Source of the DNA: Stenotrophomonas sp. BIGb0135
GTDB lineage: Bacteria > Pseudomonadota > Gammaproteobacteria > Xanthomonadales > Xanthomonadaceae
DNA length: 64,000 bases
Assembly: GCF_024810105.1 (NCBI RefSeq)
Contig: NZ_JANUDX010000003.1
Location: 496,001-560,000 of the forward strand
Direction: 5' to 3'
The translations under genes and the position numbers were made by a program. The stretch's first letter is position 1; every line of letters starts with the position of its first letter. Below are positions 55,122 to 64,000 of the stretch, in pieces. The notes under the pieces were generated by a model. The model did no database searches and had not been told where the DNA came from. It worked only from the letters and a program-made list of their open reading frames with translations.

Positions 55122-55855
55122 TGACCAATCCTTTCGACAGCGCCGGCGCCAAGGCCCCGGCCAAGCCCTTCACCATTACCGAAGGCCGCCGCGAGGTGCG
55201 CAGCTTCGTCCTGCGCCAGGGTCGCTTCACCCCGGCCCAGCAGCGCGCGTTCGATGACCGCTGGCCGCGCTTCGGCCTGGACTTCACCGGCGAGCCGCGC
55301 GACCTGGACGCCACCTTCGGGCGCGATGCGCACAAGGTGCTGGAGATCGGCTTCGGCAACGGCGCCGCGTTGCGCTTCGCCGCGCAGCAGGACCCGAGCC
55401 GCGACTACATCGGCCTGGAAGTACACGCCCCGGGCGTGGGCCGCCTGCTCAATGCCCTGGCCGACGACAACGCCGACCACGTGCGCCTGTACCACCACGA
55501 TGCGGTGGAGGTGCTGGAAAAGGAGATCGCCGATGGCGCGCTGGATGAAGTGCGCATCTACTTCCCCGATCCGTGGCACAAGAAGCGCCACAACAAGCGC
55601 CGCCTGATCCAGCCCGGCTTTGCCGACCTGCTGGTGCGCAAGCTGCGCGTCGGTGGCCGCCTGCACTGTGCCACCGACTGGGAAGACTACGCCGAGCAGA
55701 TGTGGGACGTGCTCGATGCCACCGCCGGGCTGAGCAACCGCGCCGGCCCGCGCGGCCAGGTCGAGCGCCCGGCATGGCGTCCGCAGACGCACTTCGAGAC
55801 CCGTGGCCAGAAGCTCGGCCATGGCGTGTGGGACCTGCTGTACGACCGCACCTGA
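55121..55855 (+). CDS. trmB: tRNA (guanine-N7-)-methyltransferase
   Basis: SAM-dependent enzyme that makes m7G46 in tRNAs, 244 residues. Motifs: [18 protein letters not shown] (SAM binding), [18 protein letters not shown], and the TrmB signature [19 protein letters not shown]. It is coupled to thiG, an arrangement seen in Xanthomonadaceae. The N-terminal [13 protein letters not shown] segment is typical. Confidence 0.96.
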   Translation: MTNPFDSAGAKAPAKPFTITEGRREVRSFVLRQGRFTPAQQRAFDDRWPRFGLDFTGEPRDLDATFGRDAHKVLEIGFGNGAALRFAAQQDPSRDYIGLEVHAPGVGRLLNALADDNADHVRLYHHDAVEVLEKEIADGALDEVRIYFPDPWHKKRHNKRRLIQPGFADLLVRKLRVGGRLHCATDWEDYAEQMWDVLDATAGLSNRAGPRGQVERPAWRPQTHFETRGQKLGHGVWDLLYDRT

Positions 55856-55882
55856 TCCTGGCCCAAGGAACCGCGCCACCCC

Positions 55883-57730
55883 ATGGATACCGCGCTGACG
55901 CTGACCACCGACATGAAGCTCGTCCTGGGGCTGGTCGGCTTCACGATGGCGATGTTCCTGTTCGAGCGCATCCGCGCCGATGTGGTGGCGCTGGTGGTGC
56001 TGGTGGTGCTGGGCGTGACCGGTCTGATCGCACCGGAGGAAATCTTCGGCGGCTTCTCCGGTAACGCGGTGATGAGCATCATCGCCACCACCATCCTCGG
56101 TGCGGGCCTGGACCGCACCGGCGCGCTGAACCGGCTGGCGGCCTGGCTGCTGCGGCGCGGGCATGGCGTGGAAACCCGCCTGCTGATGATGACCACCGCG
56201 ATCGCCGGCTTGAACTCGTCGTTCATGCAGAATCCCTCGGTGATGGCGCTGTACCTGCCGGTCGCCTCGCGGCTGGCCGCGCGTACCGGGCTGACCCTGC
56301 AGCGCCTGCTGCTGCCGATCGCCGCGGCGATCGTGATGGGCGGCGCGCTGACCATGGTCGGCAACTCGCCGCTGATCCTGTTGAACGATCTGCTGGCCTC
56401 GGCCAACAACAACCTGCCCTCCGGCCTTGCCACCATCGAGCCGCTGCGCATGTTCGCGCCGCTGCCGATCGGCGTGGCGCTGCTGATCGCCTCGCTGCTG
56501 TACTTCCGCTACTTCGGCGACCGCAAGCTGGTCGAAGAGGAGACCCTGGCCAACGACGGGGTCACCCCCGCGCGCACCGAGAGCTACTTCGCCAAGACCT
56601 ACGGCATCGAAGGCGACGTGTTCGAGCTGGTGGTCACCGCCGAAAGCCCGCTGGTCGGCATGACCCTGGGCGAGGCCGAGAACGTGCACGATGCACCGCT
56701 GCTGCTGGCCCTGAAGACCGGCAACGACACCCGCCTTGCGCCGCCGGCGGAGATGCGCATCTGGGTGGGCAGCGTGCTCGGGGTGATGGGCGCGCGCCAG
56801 CAGGTGGGCGATTTCGCGCAGAACCAGTTTCTGCGCATGTCCTCGCGGCTGAAGCACCTGGGCGACCTGTTCAATCCCAGCCGCGCCGGCATTTCCGAAG
56901 CGGTGATCCCGCCGACCTCGGACGTGATCGGCAAGACCGCCTCGGAACTGCGCCTGCGCAAGCAGCGCGGCATCAGCCTGCTGGCGATCAACCGCGACAA
57001 GCAGGTGATCCGCGAGGACGTGCGCAACGTGGCGCTGCGCGCCGGTGACATGCTGGTCTTCCACAGCATCTGGACCGACCTGGCGCAGGCGGCCAAGAGC
57101 CGCGACTTCGTGGTGGTCACCGACTACCCCAAGGGCGAGCAGCGCCCGCACAAGTTCAAGATCGCGATGAGCATCTTCGCCATCACCATCCTGATCGCAC
57201 TGACCTCCAAGCTGCCGGTGGCGCTGACCCTGATGACGGGCGTGGCCGGCATGCTGCTCACCGGGGTGCTGCGCATGGACGAGGCCTACGCCTCGATCAA
57301 CTGGAAGACCATCTTCATGATGGCCGGGCTGATCCCGCTGGGCTGGGCGATGGACAGCAGTGGCGCGGCGGCCTGGATCGCCGGCCACACCATCGATCGC
57401 CTGCCGACCGGCATTCCGGTGTGGGTGCTGGAAATCGCGCTGGCGCTGCTGACCACGATGTTCTCGCTGGTGATCAGCCACGTGGGGGCGACCATCGTGA
57501 TGGTGCCGATCGCGGTCAACCTGGCCCTGGCGGCCGGCGGCAACCCGACCGCATTCGCGTTGATCGTGGCGTTGTCGGCGTCCAACAACCTGATGACCGC
57601 CTCCAACCCGGTGATCTCGATGATCACCGGCCCGGCCAACTACACCCCGCGCGAACTGTGGCGGGTGGGCGCGCCGCTGTCGCTGATCTACACCATCGTG
57701 GTGGTGTTGATGATCAACCTGATGTTCTGA
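55883..57730 (+). CDS. SLC13/DASS-family anion transporter with TrkA-C domains
   Basis: A 615-residue inner-membrane protein with two six-helix halves flanking a soluble region with two RCK/TrkA-C domains (FELVVTAESPLVGMTLGEAE and GISEAVIPPTSDVIGKTAS). Membrane motifs such as NSSFMQNPSVMALYLPV, GNSPLILLNDLL and SASNNLMTASNPVISMITGP match the divalent anion:Na+ symporter family. Members carry sulfate, phosphate or dicarboxylates; the ion is not predictable. It follows trmB by 27 bases and ends at a SMAG palindrome. Confidence 0.88.
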   Translation: MDTALTLTTDMKLVLGLVGFTMAMFLFERIRADVVALVVLVVLGVTGLIAPEEIFGGFSGNAVMSIIATTILGAGLDRTGALNRLAAWLLRRGHGVETRLLMMTTAIAGLNSSFMQNPSVMALYLPVASRLAARTGLTLQRLLLPIAAAIVMGGALTMVGNSPLILLNDLLASANNNLPSGLATIEPLRMFAPLPIGVALLIASLLYFRYFGDRKLVEEETLANDGVTPARTESYFAKTYGIEGDVFELVVTAESPLVGMTLGEAENVHDAPLLLALKTGNDTRLAPPAEMRIWVGSVLGVMGARQQVGDFAQNQFLRMSSRLKHLGDLFNPSRAGISEAVIPPTSDVIGKTASELRLRKQRGISLLAINRDKQVIREDVRNVALRAGDMLVFHSIWTDLAQAAKSRDFVVVTDYPKGEQRPHKFKIAMSIFAITILIALTSKLPVALTLMTGVAGMLLTGVLRMDEAYASINWKTIFMMAGLIPLGWAMDSSGAAAWIAGHTIDRLPTGIPVWVLEIALALLTTMFSLVISHVGATIVMVPIAVNLALAAGGNPTAFALIVALSASNNLMTASNPVISMITGPANYTPRELWRVGAPLSLIYTIVVVLMINLMF

Positions 57731-57732
57731 GG

Positions 57733-57759
57733 CGGCATCCACGCATGGCGTGGATCTAC
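57733..57759 (-). repeat. SMAG-type palindrome after the DASS transporter gene
   Basis: catccacg-catgg-cgtggatctac reads GTAG first on the minus strand. It starts 2 bases beyond the transporter stop and lies between it and the convergent Rieske gene. Confidence 0.6.
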
Positions 57760-57840
57760 GTCATCGCCCGTGGTGGCTGCACGCTGCTGGAGCCACGCCA
57801 TGCGCGGATCGGTGCCCGGCGCCGTGCTTGTCGCACGCCA

Positions 57841-58206
57841 TCAGCCCAGCCACACCTGGCCGTCGCGCAGCTGCAGCGGCACCGCACGCAGGCGGTCCCC
57901 CTTGCACGGGCCGGCCACGCAGTTGCCGTCGTCCAGCGAGAACGAGGCCCCATGCGCGGCGCAGACCAGATGGCCCTCGCGGCTCTTGAGGAACTGGCCC
58001 GGTGCCCAGTCCAGGCGGCGCCCGGCGTGCGGGCAGATGTTCAGCCAGCCACGCACCTGGTCGCCCTGGCGATACAGCACCAGCGATTCGCTGTCGCCGT
58101 CGACGCAGGCATCGACTTCGGCGAAGCCCTCGTCGGCAATGGCCTGCAAGGCGATCAAGGGGGCGGCGGCAGTCTCGGACACGGGCAGGTTCGGCGGTGG
58201 CGACAA
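57841..58206 (-). CDS. small Rieske [2Fe-2S] protein
   Basis: A 121-residue Rieske-type ferredoxin. The two ligand pairs are visible in NICPHAGRRLDWA (Cys, His) and HLVCAAHGASFSL (Cys, His). Such stand-alone proteins act as electron carriers for oxygenases or as NirD-like subunits; no partner oxygenase is nearby. The start is a TTG at 58206 or a GTG at 58182; no strong ribosome binding site marks either. Confidence 0.85.
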   Translation of the reverse strand: MSPPPNLPVSETAAAPLIALQAIADEGFAEVDACVDGDSESLVLYRQGDQVRGWLNICPHAGRRLDWAPGQFLKSREGHLVCAAHGASFSLDDGNCVAGPCKGDRLRAVPLQLRDGQVWLG

Positions 58207-58364
58207 GGGAGGCGCATTCTCTCACGCCGTCACGTGGCTGGCTCGGCGATGAACACAAGTCATTGATTTGAAATGAACGCCAACTGCGTTTAACGAGTTT
58301 TTCACTCAATGACAGAGGGCAGCCCGGATACTCGGGGTTCGCTGACTTCAGCCAAAGAAACGCC

Positions 58365-58643
58365 ATGTACAACCGCTTCTTCCAGTTCAACACGTTGCGC
58401 ACCCTGTTCGCGCCGCGCAAGCCGCGCCATCCGCTGGTGCGCGTTGCGGTGGGCCTGCTGGGCCTGGCGATCCTGGCGGCACTGGTGTTTGTCGGGGTGT
58501 TCGTGGGCGCGGCGATGATCATTGCCGGGCTGGCGTGGAAGCTGCTGGCCCAGCGCAAGCAGGCCAGCCGCCAGAGCGACCCGCAGGTGGTTGACGCCGA
58601 ATACCGCGTCGTCCGCAAGCAGGCATTGCCGCTGTCGCGTTGA
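58365..58643 (+). CDS. small membrane protein of unknown function
   Basis: A 92-residue protein with a basic N-terminus (FAPRKPRHPLVR) and one or two hydrophobic segments (VAVGLLGLAILAALVFVGVF and GAAMIIAGLAWKLL), then a charged C-terminus DPQVVDAEYRVVRKQ. It is not recognised beyond being a small inner-membrane protein conserved in this family's genomes by appearance. ATG 58365. The 158-base gap before it is AT-richer and likely holds its promoter. Confidence 0.65.
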   Translation: MYNRFFQFNTLRTLFAPRKPRHPLVRVAVGLLGLAILAALVFVGVFVGAAMIIAGLAWKLLAQRKQASRQSDPQVVDAEYRVVRKQALPLSR

Positions 58644-58696
58644 GGTCGCGCCGCGCGGCTGCGCGGCCCCTGCCCGGATACTGTCGCGCAACGCAT

Positions 58697-58719
58697 GACG
58701 CCACGTTTGGCGTGGCACC
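58697..58719. repeat. REP-like palindrome
   Basis: tgacgccacg-ttt-ggcgtggcacc sits between the small membrane protein gene and the FAH-family gene. No GTAG head; similar in size to SMAG palindromes. Confidence 0.4.
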
Positions 58720-58771
58720 TCGCGCACGCTCGTTCTAGACTGCCCGTGACCCTTCGTGACAGGACGCGAGC

Positions 58772-59479
58772 ATGACCGATGTAATCCCCACGCCCGAACA
58801 ACCGCGCATTCCCGTGGCCGGTGGCGGCACCTTCCCGGTGCGCCGCATCTACTGCGTCGGGCGCAACTTTGCCGACCATGCGCGCGAAATGGGCGCGGCG
58901 GTGCCGGCTGCCGACGACCGTGGCCGTCCGATGTTCTTCAGCAAGCCCGCCGATGCGATCGTGGTCGGGCACGACGATGTGATCCCCTACCCCTCGGCGA
59001 CCGCCGACCTGCACCACGAGGTGGAACTGGTGGTGGCGATCGGTCGTGATGCGCCGGCCGGCGAGCTGCCGGTGGAGCAGGCAGAGGCACTGGTGTTCGG
59101 TTACGGCGTCGGCCTGGACCTGACCCGGCGCGATCTGCAGGCCGCCGCCAAGGCCAAGGGCCATCCGTGGGACCCGGCCAAGGGCTTCGACCAGTCCGCA
59201 CCGGTCAGCGAGCTGGTCCCGGCCGGCGAAGTGGGCGACCTCGCCGCACTCAACCTGTCGCTGGAAATCAACGGCGAGGTGCGCCAGCAGTCGCTGCTGG
59301 ACCAGATGATCTGGACCGTGCCGGAGATCCTGCACGAGCTGTCCAAGCTGTGGGCGTTGAAGGCCGGCGACCTGGTGTTCATGGGCACCCCGGCGGGCGT
59401 GGCGGCATTGAAGCCGGGCGACCGTTTCAGCGCGCGCCTGGAAAACGTGGCCGAGCGCCACGGCGTCATCGCTGGATGA
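58772..59479 (+). CDS. fumarylacetoacetate hydrolase family protein
   Basis: A 235-residue FAH-superfamily enzyme. It has [16 protein letters not shown] at the N-terminus, [19 protein letters not shown], metal-binding [11 protein letters not shown], and [17 protein letters not shown] near the end. Small members of this size include acylpyruvases (YcgM/FAHD1-like) and oxaloacetate decarboxylases; the nearest reading is a YcgM-like acylpyruvate hydrolase. No pathway genes surround it. Confidence 0.88.
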   Translation: MTDVIPTPEQPRIPVAGGGTFPVRRIYCVGRNFADHAREMGAAVPAADDRGRPMFFSKPADAIVVGHDDVIPYPSATADLHHEVELVVAIGRDAPAGELPVEQAEALVFGYGVGLDLTRRDLQAAAKAKGHPWDPAKGFDQSAPVSELVPAGEVGDLAALNLSLEINGEVRQQSLLDQMIWTVPEILHELSKLWALKAGDLVFMGTPAGVAALKPGDRFSARLENVAERHGVIAG

Positions 59480-59534
59480 CATCGGCTGCGCTACCCTGCG
59501 CCGTCTTTTGATAAACCCGCCACAGGAGATCCCG

Positions 59535-59939
59535 ATGGGAATGATTACCGAGTTCAAGGAATTCGCCATGCGTGGCAACGTCATCGACCTGGCGGTCGGT
59601 GTCGTCATCGGTGCGGCGTTCGGCAAGATCGTCACCGCGCTGGTGGACAAGATCATCATGCCGCCGCTGGGCTGGTTGATCGGACGCGTGGACTTCTCGC
59701 AGCTGGCCTGGACCCTGGCCCCAGCCCGGCTGGCCGCCGACGGCAAGGAGATCCCGGCGGTGGTGATCGGCTACGGTGACTTCCTCAACACGCTGGTGCA
59801 GTTCGTGATCGTGGCATTCGCCATCTTCCTGGTGGTCAAGGTGATCAACCGCCTGGCCCGCAAGAAGGAAGCCGCCCCCGCCGCACCGGCCGAAGAAGTG
59901 CTGCTGTTGCGCGAGATCCGCGACAACCTCAAGCGCTGA
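59535..59939 (+). CDS. mscL: large-conductance mechanosensitive channel
   Basis: A 134-residue inner-membrane channel that opens on hypo-osmotic shock. It matches MscL along its length: [20 protein letters not shown] (N-terminal helix and TM1), then [20 protein letters not shown] (TM2) and a charged C-terminal helix [20 protein letters not shown] precedes ATG 59535. It probably has its own promoter after the FAH gene. Confidence 0.97.
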   Translation: MGMITEFKEFAMRGNVIDLAVGVVIGAAFGKIVTALVDKIIMPPLGWLIGRVDFSQLAWTLAPARLAADGKEIPAVVIGYGDFLNTLVQFVIVAFAIFLVVKVINRLARKKEAAPAAPAEEVLLLREIRDNLKR

Positions 59940-59952
59940 GGCGATCCGGGCA

Positions 59953-59976
59953 GGGCCGGCCGTTGGCCGGCGCTAC
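59953..59976 (-). repeat. SMAG palindrome after mscL
   Basis: gggccggcc-gtt-ggccggcgctac reads GTAG first on the minus strand, 14 bases after the mscL stop. Confidence 0.65.
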
Positions 59977-60040
59977 CGCCACCCGGCATCGTCTGGCGCC
60001 GGCCCTTGGCCCGCGTTCCGGCGCGTGTCGGAGGCACAGT

Positions 60041-60068
60041 CGAAAGCCCCGCCCTGGCGGGGCTTTCG
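60041..60068. terminator. terminator hairpin after mscL
   Basis: cgaaagccccgcc-ctg-gcggggctttcg is a perfect 12-13-bp stem with a short loop. It lies about 100 bases after mscL and before the next promoter. Internal TTT only, so efficiency is uncertain. Confidence 0.7.
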
Positions 60069-60171
60069 CGTATGGAAAACAGCGTCCGCGCAACCATGAC
60101 CTACCGCCCATGTGCGGTCCGGACAGGCTGCTAAGCTCCAAGGCTTCCGCCCCTGTTTCCCGGAGTTGTCC

Positions 60172-61593
60172 ATGCGTCGCCGCGTCCTTGCCATCGCATC
60201 CTCCCTCGCCCTGCTGGCTGCGCCTGCATTCGCGGCGACCGGCACCACCACCCTGCCGCCCAGGTCGCTGGCCACCGCGGCCGAACTGCGCGAGCAGGCG
60301 CTCAAGGATGACACCGGCTGGAAGGTGGTCGAATCGCTGACCACCGAGATCGGCCCGCGCATCGCCGGCGGTGAAGCCGACGCGCGCGCGGTGGCCTGGG
60401 CCGTGGCCAAGTTCAAGGCGCTGGGCTTTGACAAGGTATGGACCGAGCCGGTCACCTTCCCCAAGTGGGAGCGCCGCAGCGAGCACGCGCAGGTCACCGG
60501 CACGCATGCGCAGCCGCTGACCATCACCGCGCTGGGCGGCAGCCCGGGCGGCACGGTCGAGGCCGAGGTGGTGCGCTTCGCCGATCTCGCCGCGTTGCAG
60601 GCGGCGCCCGCCGGCTCGCTGACCGGCAAGATCGCCTTCGTTGATTACCAGATGACCGCCTACCGCGATGGCCGCGACTACGGCAACGGCGGCGCGGTGC
60701 GCAGCAAGGGCCCGTCCGAAGCGATCCGCAAGGGCGCGGTGGGCTTTGTGATGCGCTCGGCCGGTACCGACTCGCACCGCGTGCCCCACACCGGCATCAC
60801 CCGTTTCGACGATGGCCTGACCCCGGTGCCGTCGGCCGCGCTGTCGGTGCCCGATGCCAACCAGTTGGCGCGCCTGGTCGCACGCGGCAGGACCACGCTG
60901 AAGCTGAGCCTGGATTGCGGCTGGGATGGCAAGGCCACCTCCTACAACGTAATCGGCGAGATCACCGGGCGCAGCCTGCCCAAGGAAGTGGTGGTGATCG
61001 GCGGTCACCTGGATTCGTGGGACCTGGGCACCGGGGCGATCGATGATGGCGCAGGCGTAGGCATCACCATGGCCGCCGGCCACCTGATCGGCCAGCTCAA
61101 GCAGGCGCCCAAGCGCACCATCCGCGTGGTTGCCTTCGCCAACGAGGAACAGGGCCTGTATGGCGGCAAGGCCTACGCCGAAGCGCATGCCAAGGACGTG
61201 GTGCTGCACCAGCTCGCCGCCGAAAGCGACTTCGGCGCCGGCCGCATCTATGCCTTCAACACCGGCTCGCCGAACCCGGAACACTCGCGCGAGGCGACCC
61301 GGCAGATCGCCGACGTGCTCAAGCCGTTGGGTATTGAGTACGCGCCCGACAAGGGCGGCCCCGGGCCGGACGTGGGCCCGCTGGCTGCCAAGGGCGGCGC
61401 GTGGGCGTGGCTGGCGCAGGACGGCACCGACTACTTCAACCTGCACCACACCGCCGACGACACCCTGGACAAGATCGACCCGGCCGCACTGGCGCAGAAC
61501 GTGGCCGCGTACACGGTGTTCGCCTACCTGGCTGCGGAAGCCGACGGCAGCTTCGGCAGCGAAGCCAAGCCGACCACCCCGCCCAACGAATGA
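60172..61593 (+). CDS. exported M28-family metallopeptidase
   Basis: A 473-residue aminopeptidase-like protein with a signal peptide (MRRRVLAIASSLALLAAPAF). A PA-type insert (about residues 130-240) precedes the M28 catalytic domain with VVVIGGHLDSWDLGTGAIDD (His and bridging Asp), VVAFANEEQGLYG (catalytic Glu pair) and HHTADDTLDKID (His). Family members hydrolyse peptides in the periplasm or outside the cell. ATG 60172 has GGAG 7-8 bases upstream. Confidence 0.93.
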   Translation: MRRRVLAIASSLALLAAPAFAATGTTTLPPRSLATAAELREQALKDDTGWKVVESLTTEIGPRIAGGEADARAVAWAVAKFKALGFDKVWTEPVTFPKWERRSEHAQVTGTHAQPLTITALGGSPGGTVEAEVVRFADLAALQAAPAGSLTGKIAFVDYQMTAYRDGRDYGNGGAVRSKGPSEAIRKGAVGFVMRSAGTDSHRVPHTGITRFDDGLTPVPSAALSVPDANQLARLVARGRTTLKLSLDCGWDGKATSYNVIGEITGRSLPKEVVVIGGHLDSWDLGTGAIDDGAGVGITMAAGHLIGQLKQAPKRTIRVVAFANEEQGLYGGKAYAEAHAKDVVLHQLAAESDFGAGRIYAFNTGSPNPEHSREATRQIADVLKPLGIEYAPDKGGPGPDVGPLAAKGGAWAWLAQDGTDYFNLHHTADDTLDKIDPAALAQNVAAYTVFAYLAAEADGSFGSEAKPTTPPNE

Positions 61594-61650
61594 TCGCCGC
61601 GCGCGACGGCGTGGCGTCGTCGCCTTGCGTGTGTTGATCGCGATGTCCTG

Positions 61651-61681
61651 AAAAAGGCGCTTCCTGCAATCGCGGGGAGCG
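61651..61681 (-). terminator. possible minus-strand terminator
   Basis: On the minus strand cgctccccgcgattgcagg and aagcg form an imperfect stem followed by CCTTTTT. Weaker than the hairpin at 61893. Confidence 0.45.
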
Positions 61682-61892
61682 TTGTTCCAACGCGTTGTGG
61701 CGGATGGTTCACGGCCATGAGCGCGTGGTCGGGCAGTCCTTGGGGTGAGTGGAACGGGGGGTTTGTCCGCTCGGGTCTGTCGCGAGCGCGTTCGCCTCCA
61801 AGGGCATGGGGGCCCAGCGCCCAACCCCACCGACCGCCGCGCGGAAAAAGATCCAGAGCGCGCTTCTGCTTGCCCGCGGATGGCGGAAGAAT

Positions 61893-61923
61893 AAAAAAAG
61901 CCCGGCCGCAAAAGCGACCGGGC
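61893..61923 (-). terminator. strong minus-strand terminator
   Basis: On the minus strand gcccggtcgc-tttt-gcggccgggc (10-bp stem with one mismatch) is followed by TTTTTTT. It lies about 250 bases beyond rlmB. Confidence 0.9.
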
Positions 61924-62170
61924 CACCGGGACTCGTCACACCCCACGCGGTGAGCGCCACAGACTTGCTGCGATCCGGACAACAGCGCCGCGCTGGGTGG
62001 GTGTCTCTCCTCACCAACCCAACACAGCACCGCCTTGCACTGTGACGCAGCGCTACAGCCGCTCACCATGCGAAAAGTCCGAATCCCTTGTAGTCACCGA
62101 GTTATCGGTGACGTGGTTCACACCGCGTTGGGCGAGCGCGCACGCGCGCTACCCGAAAAACAGCACCGGA

Positions 62171-63010
62171 TCAGCGCGACTGACGCGCGTACCAGTGCGA
62201 CAGCAGCACCGCGGTCGCCGATGCCACGTTGAGACTCTCCACCGCACCGGTACCGGGAATGGACACCTGCTGGTCGCATGCCTGCGCCAGCTCGCGGTCC
62301 ATGCCCTCGCCTTCGGCACCCATCACATACACCAGGCGTGCCGGCACCTCGCTGGCGAACAGGTCACTGCCACCGTCGACCAGCGTGGCGGCCAGCCCGA
62401 AGCCGGCCTCGCGCAACTGCGACATGGCCTGCGGCACGGCCGGCAGCCGCACCAGCGGCACCGCCTCGGCACCGCCCTCGGCCACGCGTGCGGCCGCGCC
62501 GGACAACGCCAACGTGGCACCGGGCGGCAACAGCAGCCCGGCCACGCCGAAGTGCGCGGCCGAACGCAGGATCGCGCCGAAGTTGTGCGGGTTGCCCACC
62601 CCGTCCAGCCACAGCGCCAGCACCGGCTTGCCGGCCGGCAGCGCCTGCAGCCACTCGCCCAGCTCGAGCATCGGCGCACGCAGCACGTCGGCCACGACCC
62701 CTTCGTGATGGGTGGTGGCGGCGAGCTTGTTGAGGTCTCCCTCCTCCACGACGCGATAGCCGACGCGGTTGGCCACGCACCACTTGAGCACCGGCTGCAT
62801 GCGCGGGATCAGTGCCTCGACCAGGTACAGCTTGCGCAGCGCCTGCGGGCGCGAGGCGAACAGCGCCTGCACGGCATTCCAGCCGTACAGGCGCAGCTCG
62901 TCGTTGCCGCGGCCCGGCGGTGGCGGCGTGCCGCCCTCGCGCGGGGGCAACGGGGTTGCCCGCGGCGGCCGCGAGGACGGGCGGCGGGCATTTTTCCAGG
63001 GATCATTCAC
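62171..63010 (-). CDS. rlmB: 23S rRNA (guanosine-2'-O-)-methyltransferase, TrmH/SpoU family
   Basis: SPOUT-class methyltransferase, 279 residues. An N-terminal substrate-binding domain (LYGWNAVQALFASRPQALRK) precedes the knot domain with motif 1 NPHNFGAILRSAAHFG, motif 2 YVMGAEGEGM and motif 3 GAVESLNVASATAVLLSHW. This best fits RlmB (Gm2251), though other TrmH proteins are similar. The N-terminal 45 residues are Arg/Pro-rich. The start is a GTG at 63010 that overlaps the AGCS stop by 8 bases. Confidence 0.85.
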   Translation of the reverse strand: MNDPWKNARRPSSRPPRATPLPPREGGTPPPPGRGNDELRLYGWNAVQALFASRPQALRKLYLVEALIPRMQPVLKWCVANRVGYRVVEEGDLNKLAATTHHEGVVADVLRAPMLELGEWLQALPAGKPVLALWLDGVGNPHNFGAILRSAAHFGVAGLLLPPGATLALSGAAARVAEGGAEAVPLVRLPAVPQAMSQLREAGFGLAATLVDGGSDLFASEVPARLVYVMGAEGEGMDRELAQACDQQVSIPGTGAVESLNVASATAVLLSHWYARQSR

Positions 63011-64000
63011 TACGGGACAGCTCCAGCTTGCGTTGACGCCAGAAGTCGGCATTCTTGATGCCCAGGGCATCGGGGTCGAAGGTCGGATCCAGGCCGAGCT
63101 TCTTCTGTCGTTCGTAATCGCGCAGCGCCAGCATCGCCGGCTTCTGCACGATCAGGATGGCGATGATGTTCAGCCACGCCATCAGGCCCACGCCGATGTC
63201 GCCCAGCGCCCAGGCCAGCGTGGCGTTGTGGAACGCACCGAACACCACCATGCCGATGATGCCCAGGCGCAGCACCAGCACGGTCAGCGGCCGCTTGCGG
63301 TTGTGGTTGATGTAGCTGAGGTTGGTCTCGGCCATGTAGTAATAGGCCATGATCGTGGTGAAGGCGAAGAAGAAGATCGCCAGCGACACGAACGAGGCGC
63401 CCCAACCGGGCAGCACGGCTTCCACGCCGGCCTGCGCGTACCCGGCGCCTTCGGGGATGCCGGCCAGGCCCTGGAACAGCGGCGCGGCGCCTTCCACCGG
63501 CGAATACACGTTGTAGGTGCCGCTGGCCAGGATCAGGAAGGCCGTGGCGGTGCACACCATCATGGTGTCGAAGTAGATCGCGAAGGCCTGCACGTAGCCC
63601 TGCTTGGCCGGGTGCGAGACCTCCGAGGCGGCGGCGGCGTGCGGGCCCGAGCCCTGCCCGGCTTCATTGGCATAGATGCCGCGCTTGATGCCCCACTCCA
63701 CGGCCAGGCCCATCATCGCGCCGAACGCGGCGTGGGTGCCGAAGGCGCTGTCGAAGATGATGCCGAACATCTCCGGCACGCGGTCGTAGTTGATGATCAT
63801 GATGACGATGGCCATCAGGATGAACGCGGCGGCCATGAACGGCACCACCACTTCGGCGAAGTTGGCGATGCGCTTGACCCCGCCGAAGATGACCACGCCC
63901 AGCAGCAGCGCGACCACGATGCCGATGCCCAGCTTCAGCGCCTGCACCGCGTCCATGCCCATGACCTGGCCATCCAGCGGGCCGCACAGTGCGCCGCCGC
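63003..64000 (-). CDS. sodium:alanine/glycine symporter family (AGCS), partial
   Basis: C-terminal 332 residues of an inner-membrane amino acid:Na+ symporter; the gene runs past the right edge. Hallmarks: AVEWGIKRGIYANEAGQGSG (the AGCS signature), FDTMMVCTATAFLILASG and FFFAFTTIMAYYYMAETNLS. The tail ending NADFWRQRKLELSRSE is cytosolic. Members take up alanine, glycine or glutamine. rlmB starts inside its last codons, so the two may be co-transcribed. Confidence 0.93.
   Translation of the reverse strand, partial: GGALCGPLDGQVMGMDAVQALKLGIGIVVALLLGVVIFGGVKRIANFAEVVVPFMAAAFILMAIVIMIINYDRVPEMFGIIFDSAFGTHAAFGAMMGLAVEWGIKRGIYANEAGQGSGPHAAAASEVSHPAKQGYVQAFAIYFDTMMVCTATAFLILASGTYNVYSPVEGAAPLFQGLAGIPEGAGYAQAGVEAVLPGWGASFVSLAIFFFAFTTIMAYYYMAETNLSYINHNRKRPLTVLVLRLGIIGMVVFGAFHNATLAWALGDIGVGLMAWLNIIAILIVQKPAMLALRDYERQKKLGLDPTFDPDALGIKNADFWRQRKLELSRSE

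Larger units (their letters stand above)
61594..62170. other. 577-base gap with two minus-strand terminators
   Basis: Between the convergent M28 and rlmB genes there is no convincing frame. Two hairpin-plus-T-run structures point the minus way, at 61893 and 61651, which implies one or two discrete transcripts: a long rlmB 3' leader or a small RNA ending at 61893, and a second possible RNA ending at 61651. Confidence 0.45.

Noticed and set aside
61651..61923. 6S or SRP RNA in the gap after rlmB
   Set aside because: Neither the GGAAGGAAGCAG-type SRP loop nor a recognisable 6S arrangement is present, and the usual 6S neighbours are absent.

Overview
The window is a GC-rich (roughly two-thirds G+C) chromosomal segment of a gammaproteobacterium of the family Xanthomonadaceae, most likely Stenotrophomonas. 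The pointers are GTAG-headed palindromic repeats of the SMAG type beside many genes, the linkage pilS-pilR / pilB / pilA / pilC-pilD-coaE / colRS known from Xanthomonas and Stenotrophomonas, TonB-dependent receptors, and the single-strand-dense gene layout. The genus is inferred from these signs, not from an alignment.

Layout. 1-11.2 kb: end of a TonB-dependent receptor followed by a di-heme peroxidase, a protein with two retropepsin motifs, a glutathione S-transferase, an NCS2-like permease, pyruvate oxidase (poxB), two exported proteins and a complete TonB-dependent receptor. 11.2-11.9 kb: a nested tandem array of SMAG palindromes that includes the 3' end of the receptor gene. 11.9-15.9 kb: trehalose operon (otsB, a GH15 hydrolase, otsA). 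16-21.5 kb: rluD-pgeF-DCC operon divergent from bamD, then nadE. 21.5-25.8 kb: acyltransferase/SGNH gene and sucCD. 26-46 kb: a type IV pilus locus (pilSR, pilB, two pilins, pilC, pilD, coaE) and the colR/colS two-component pair. A seven-gene glycan module (GT2, two further glycosyltransferases plus a third, flippase, FkbM methyltransferase, GT-C enzyme) sits between pilB and the pilins. 46-50 kb: rimK and poorly known exported proteins. 50.0-51.9 kb: a small island at tRNA-Gly(CCC), bounded by a perfect 23-bp copy of the tRNA 3' end and carrying an Rhs tip remnant, a colicin-immunity-like gene and a lipoprotein. 52-64 kb: autotransporter esterase, thiS-thiG-trmB, a DASS transporter, a Rieske protein, an FAH-family hydrolase, mscL, an M28 peptidase, rlmB and the end of an AGCS symporter.

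How the parts fit. PilS/PilR should activate pilin transcription through sigma-54, and a near-consensus -24/-12 promoter lies in front of the first pilin gene. PilB, PilC and PilD power, anchor and process the pilins. The GT-C enzyme directly behind the second pilin, together with a GtrB/DPM-like GT2 and a flippase, suggests a dedicated pilin or surface-glycan modification pathway. The least ordinary items are this glycan module with a pilin ending in Cys-Ser, the tRNA-flanked toxin/immunity remnant, and the nested 58-bp/196-bp repeat array that has captured the end of a receptor gene.
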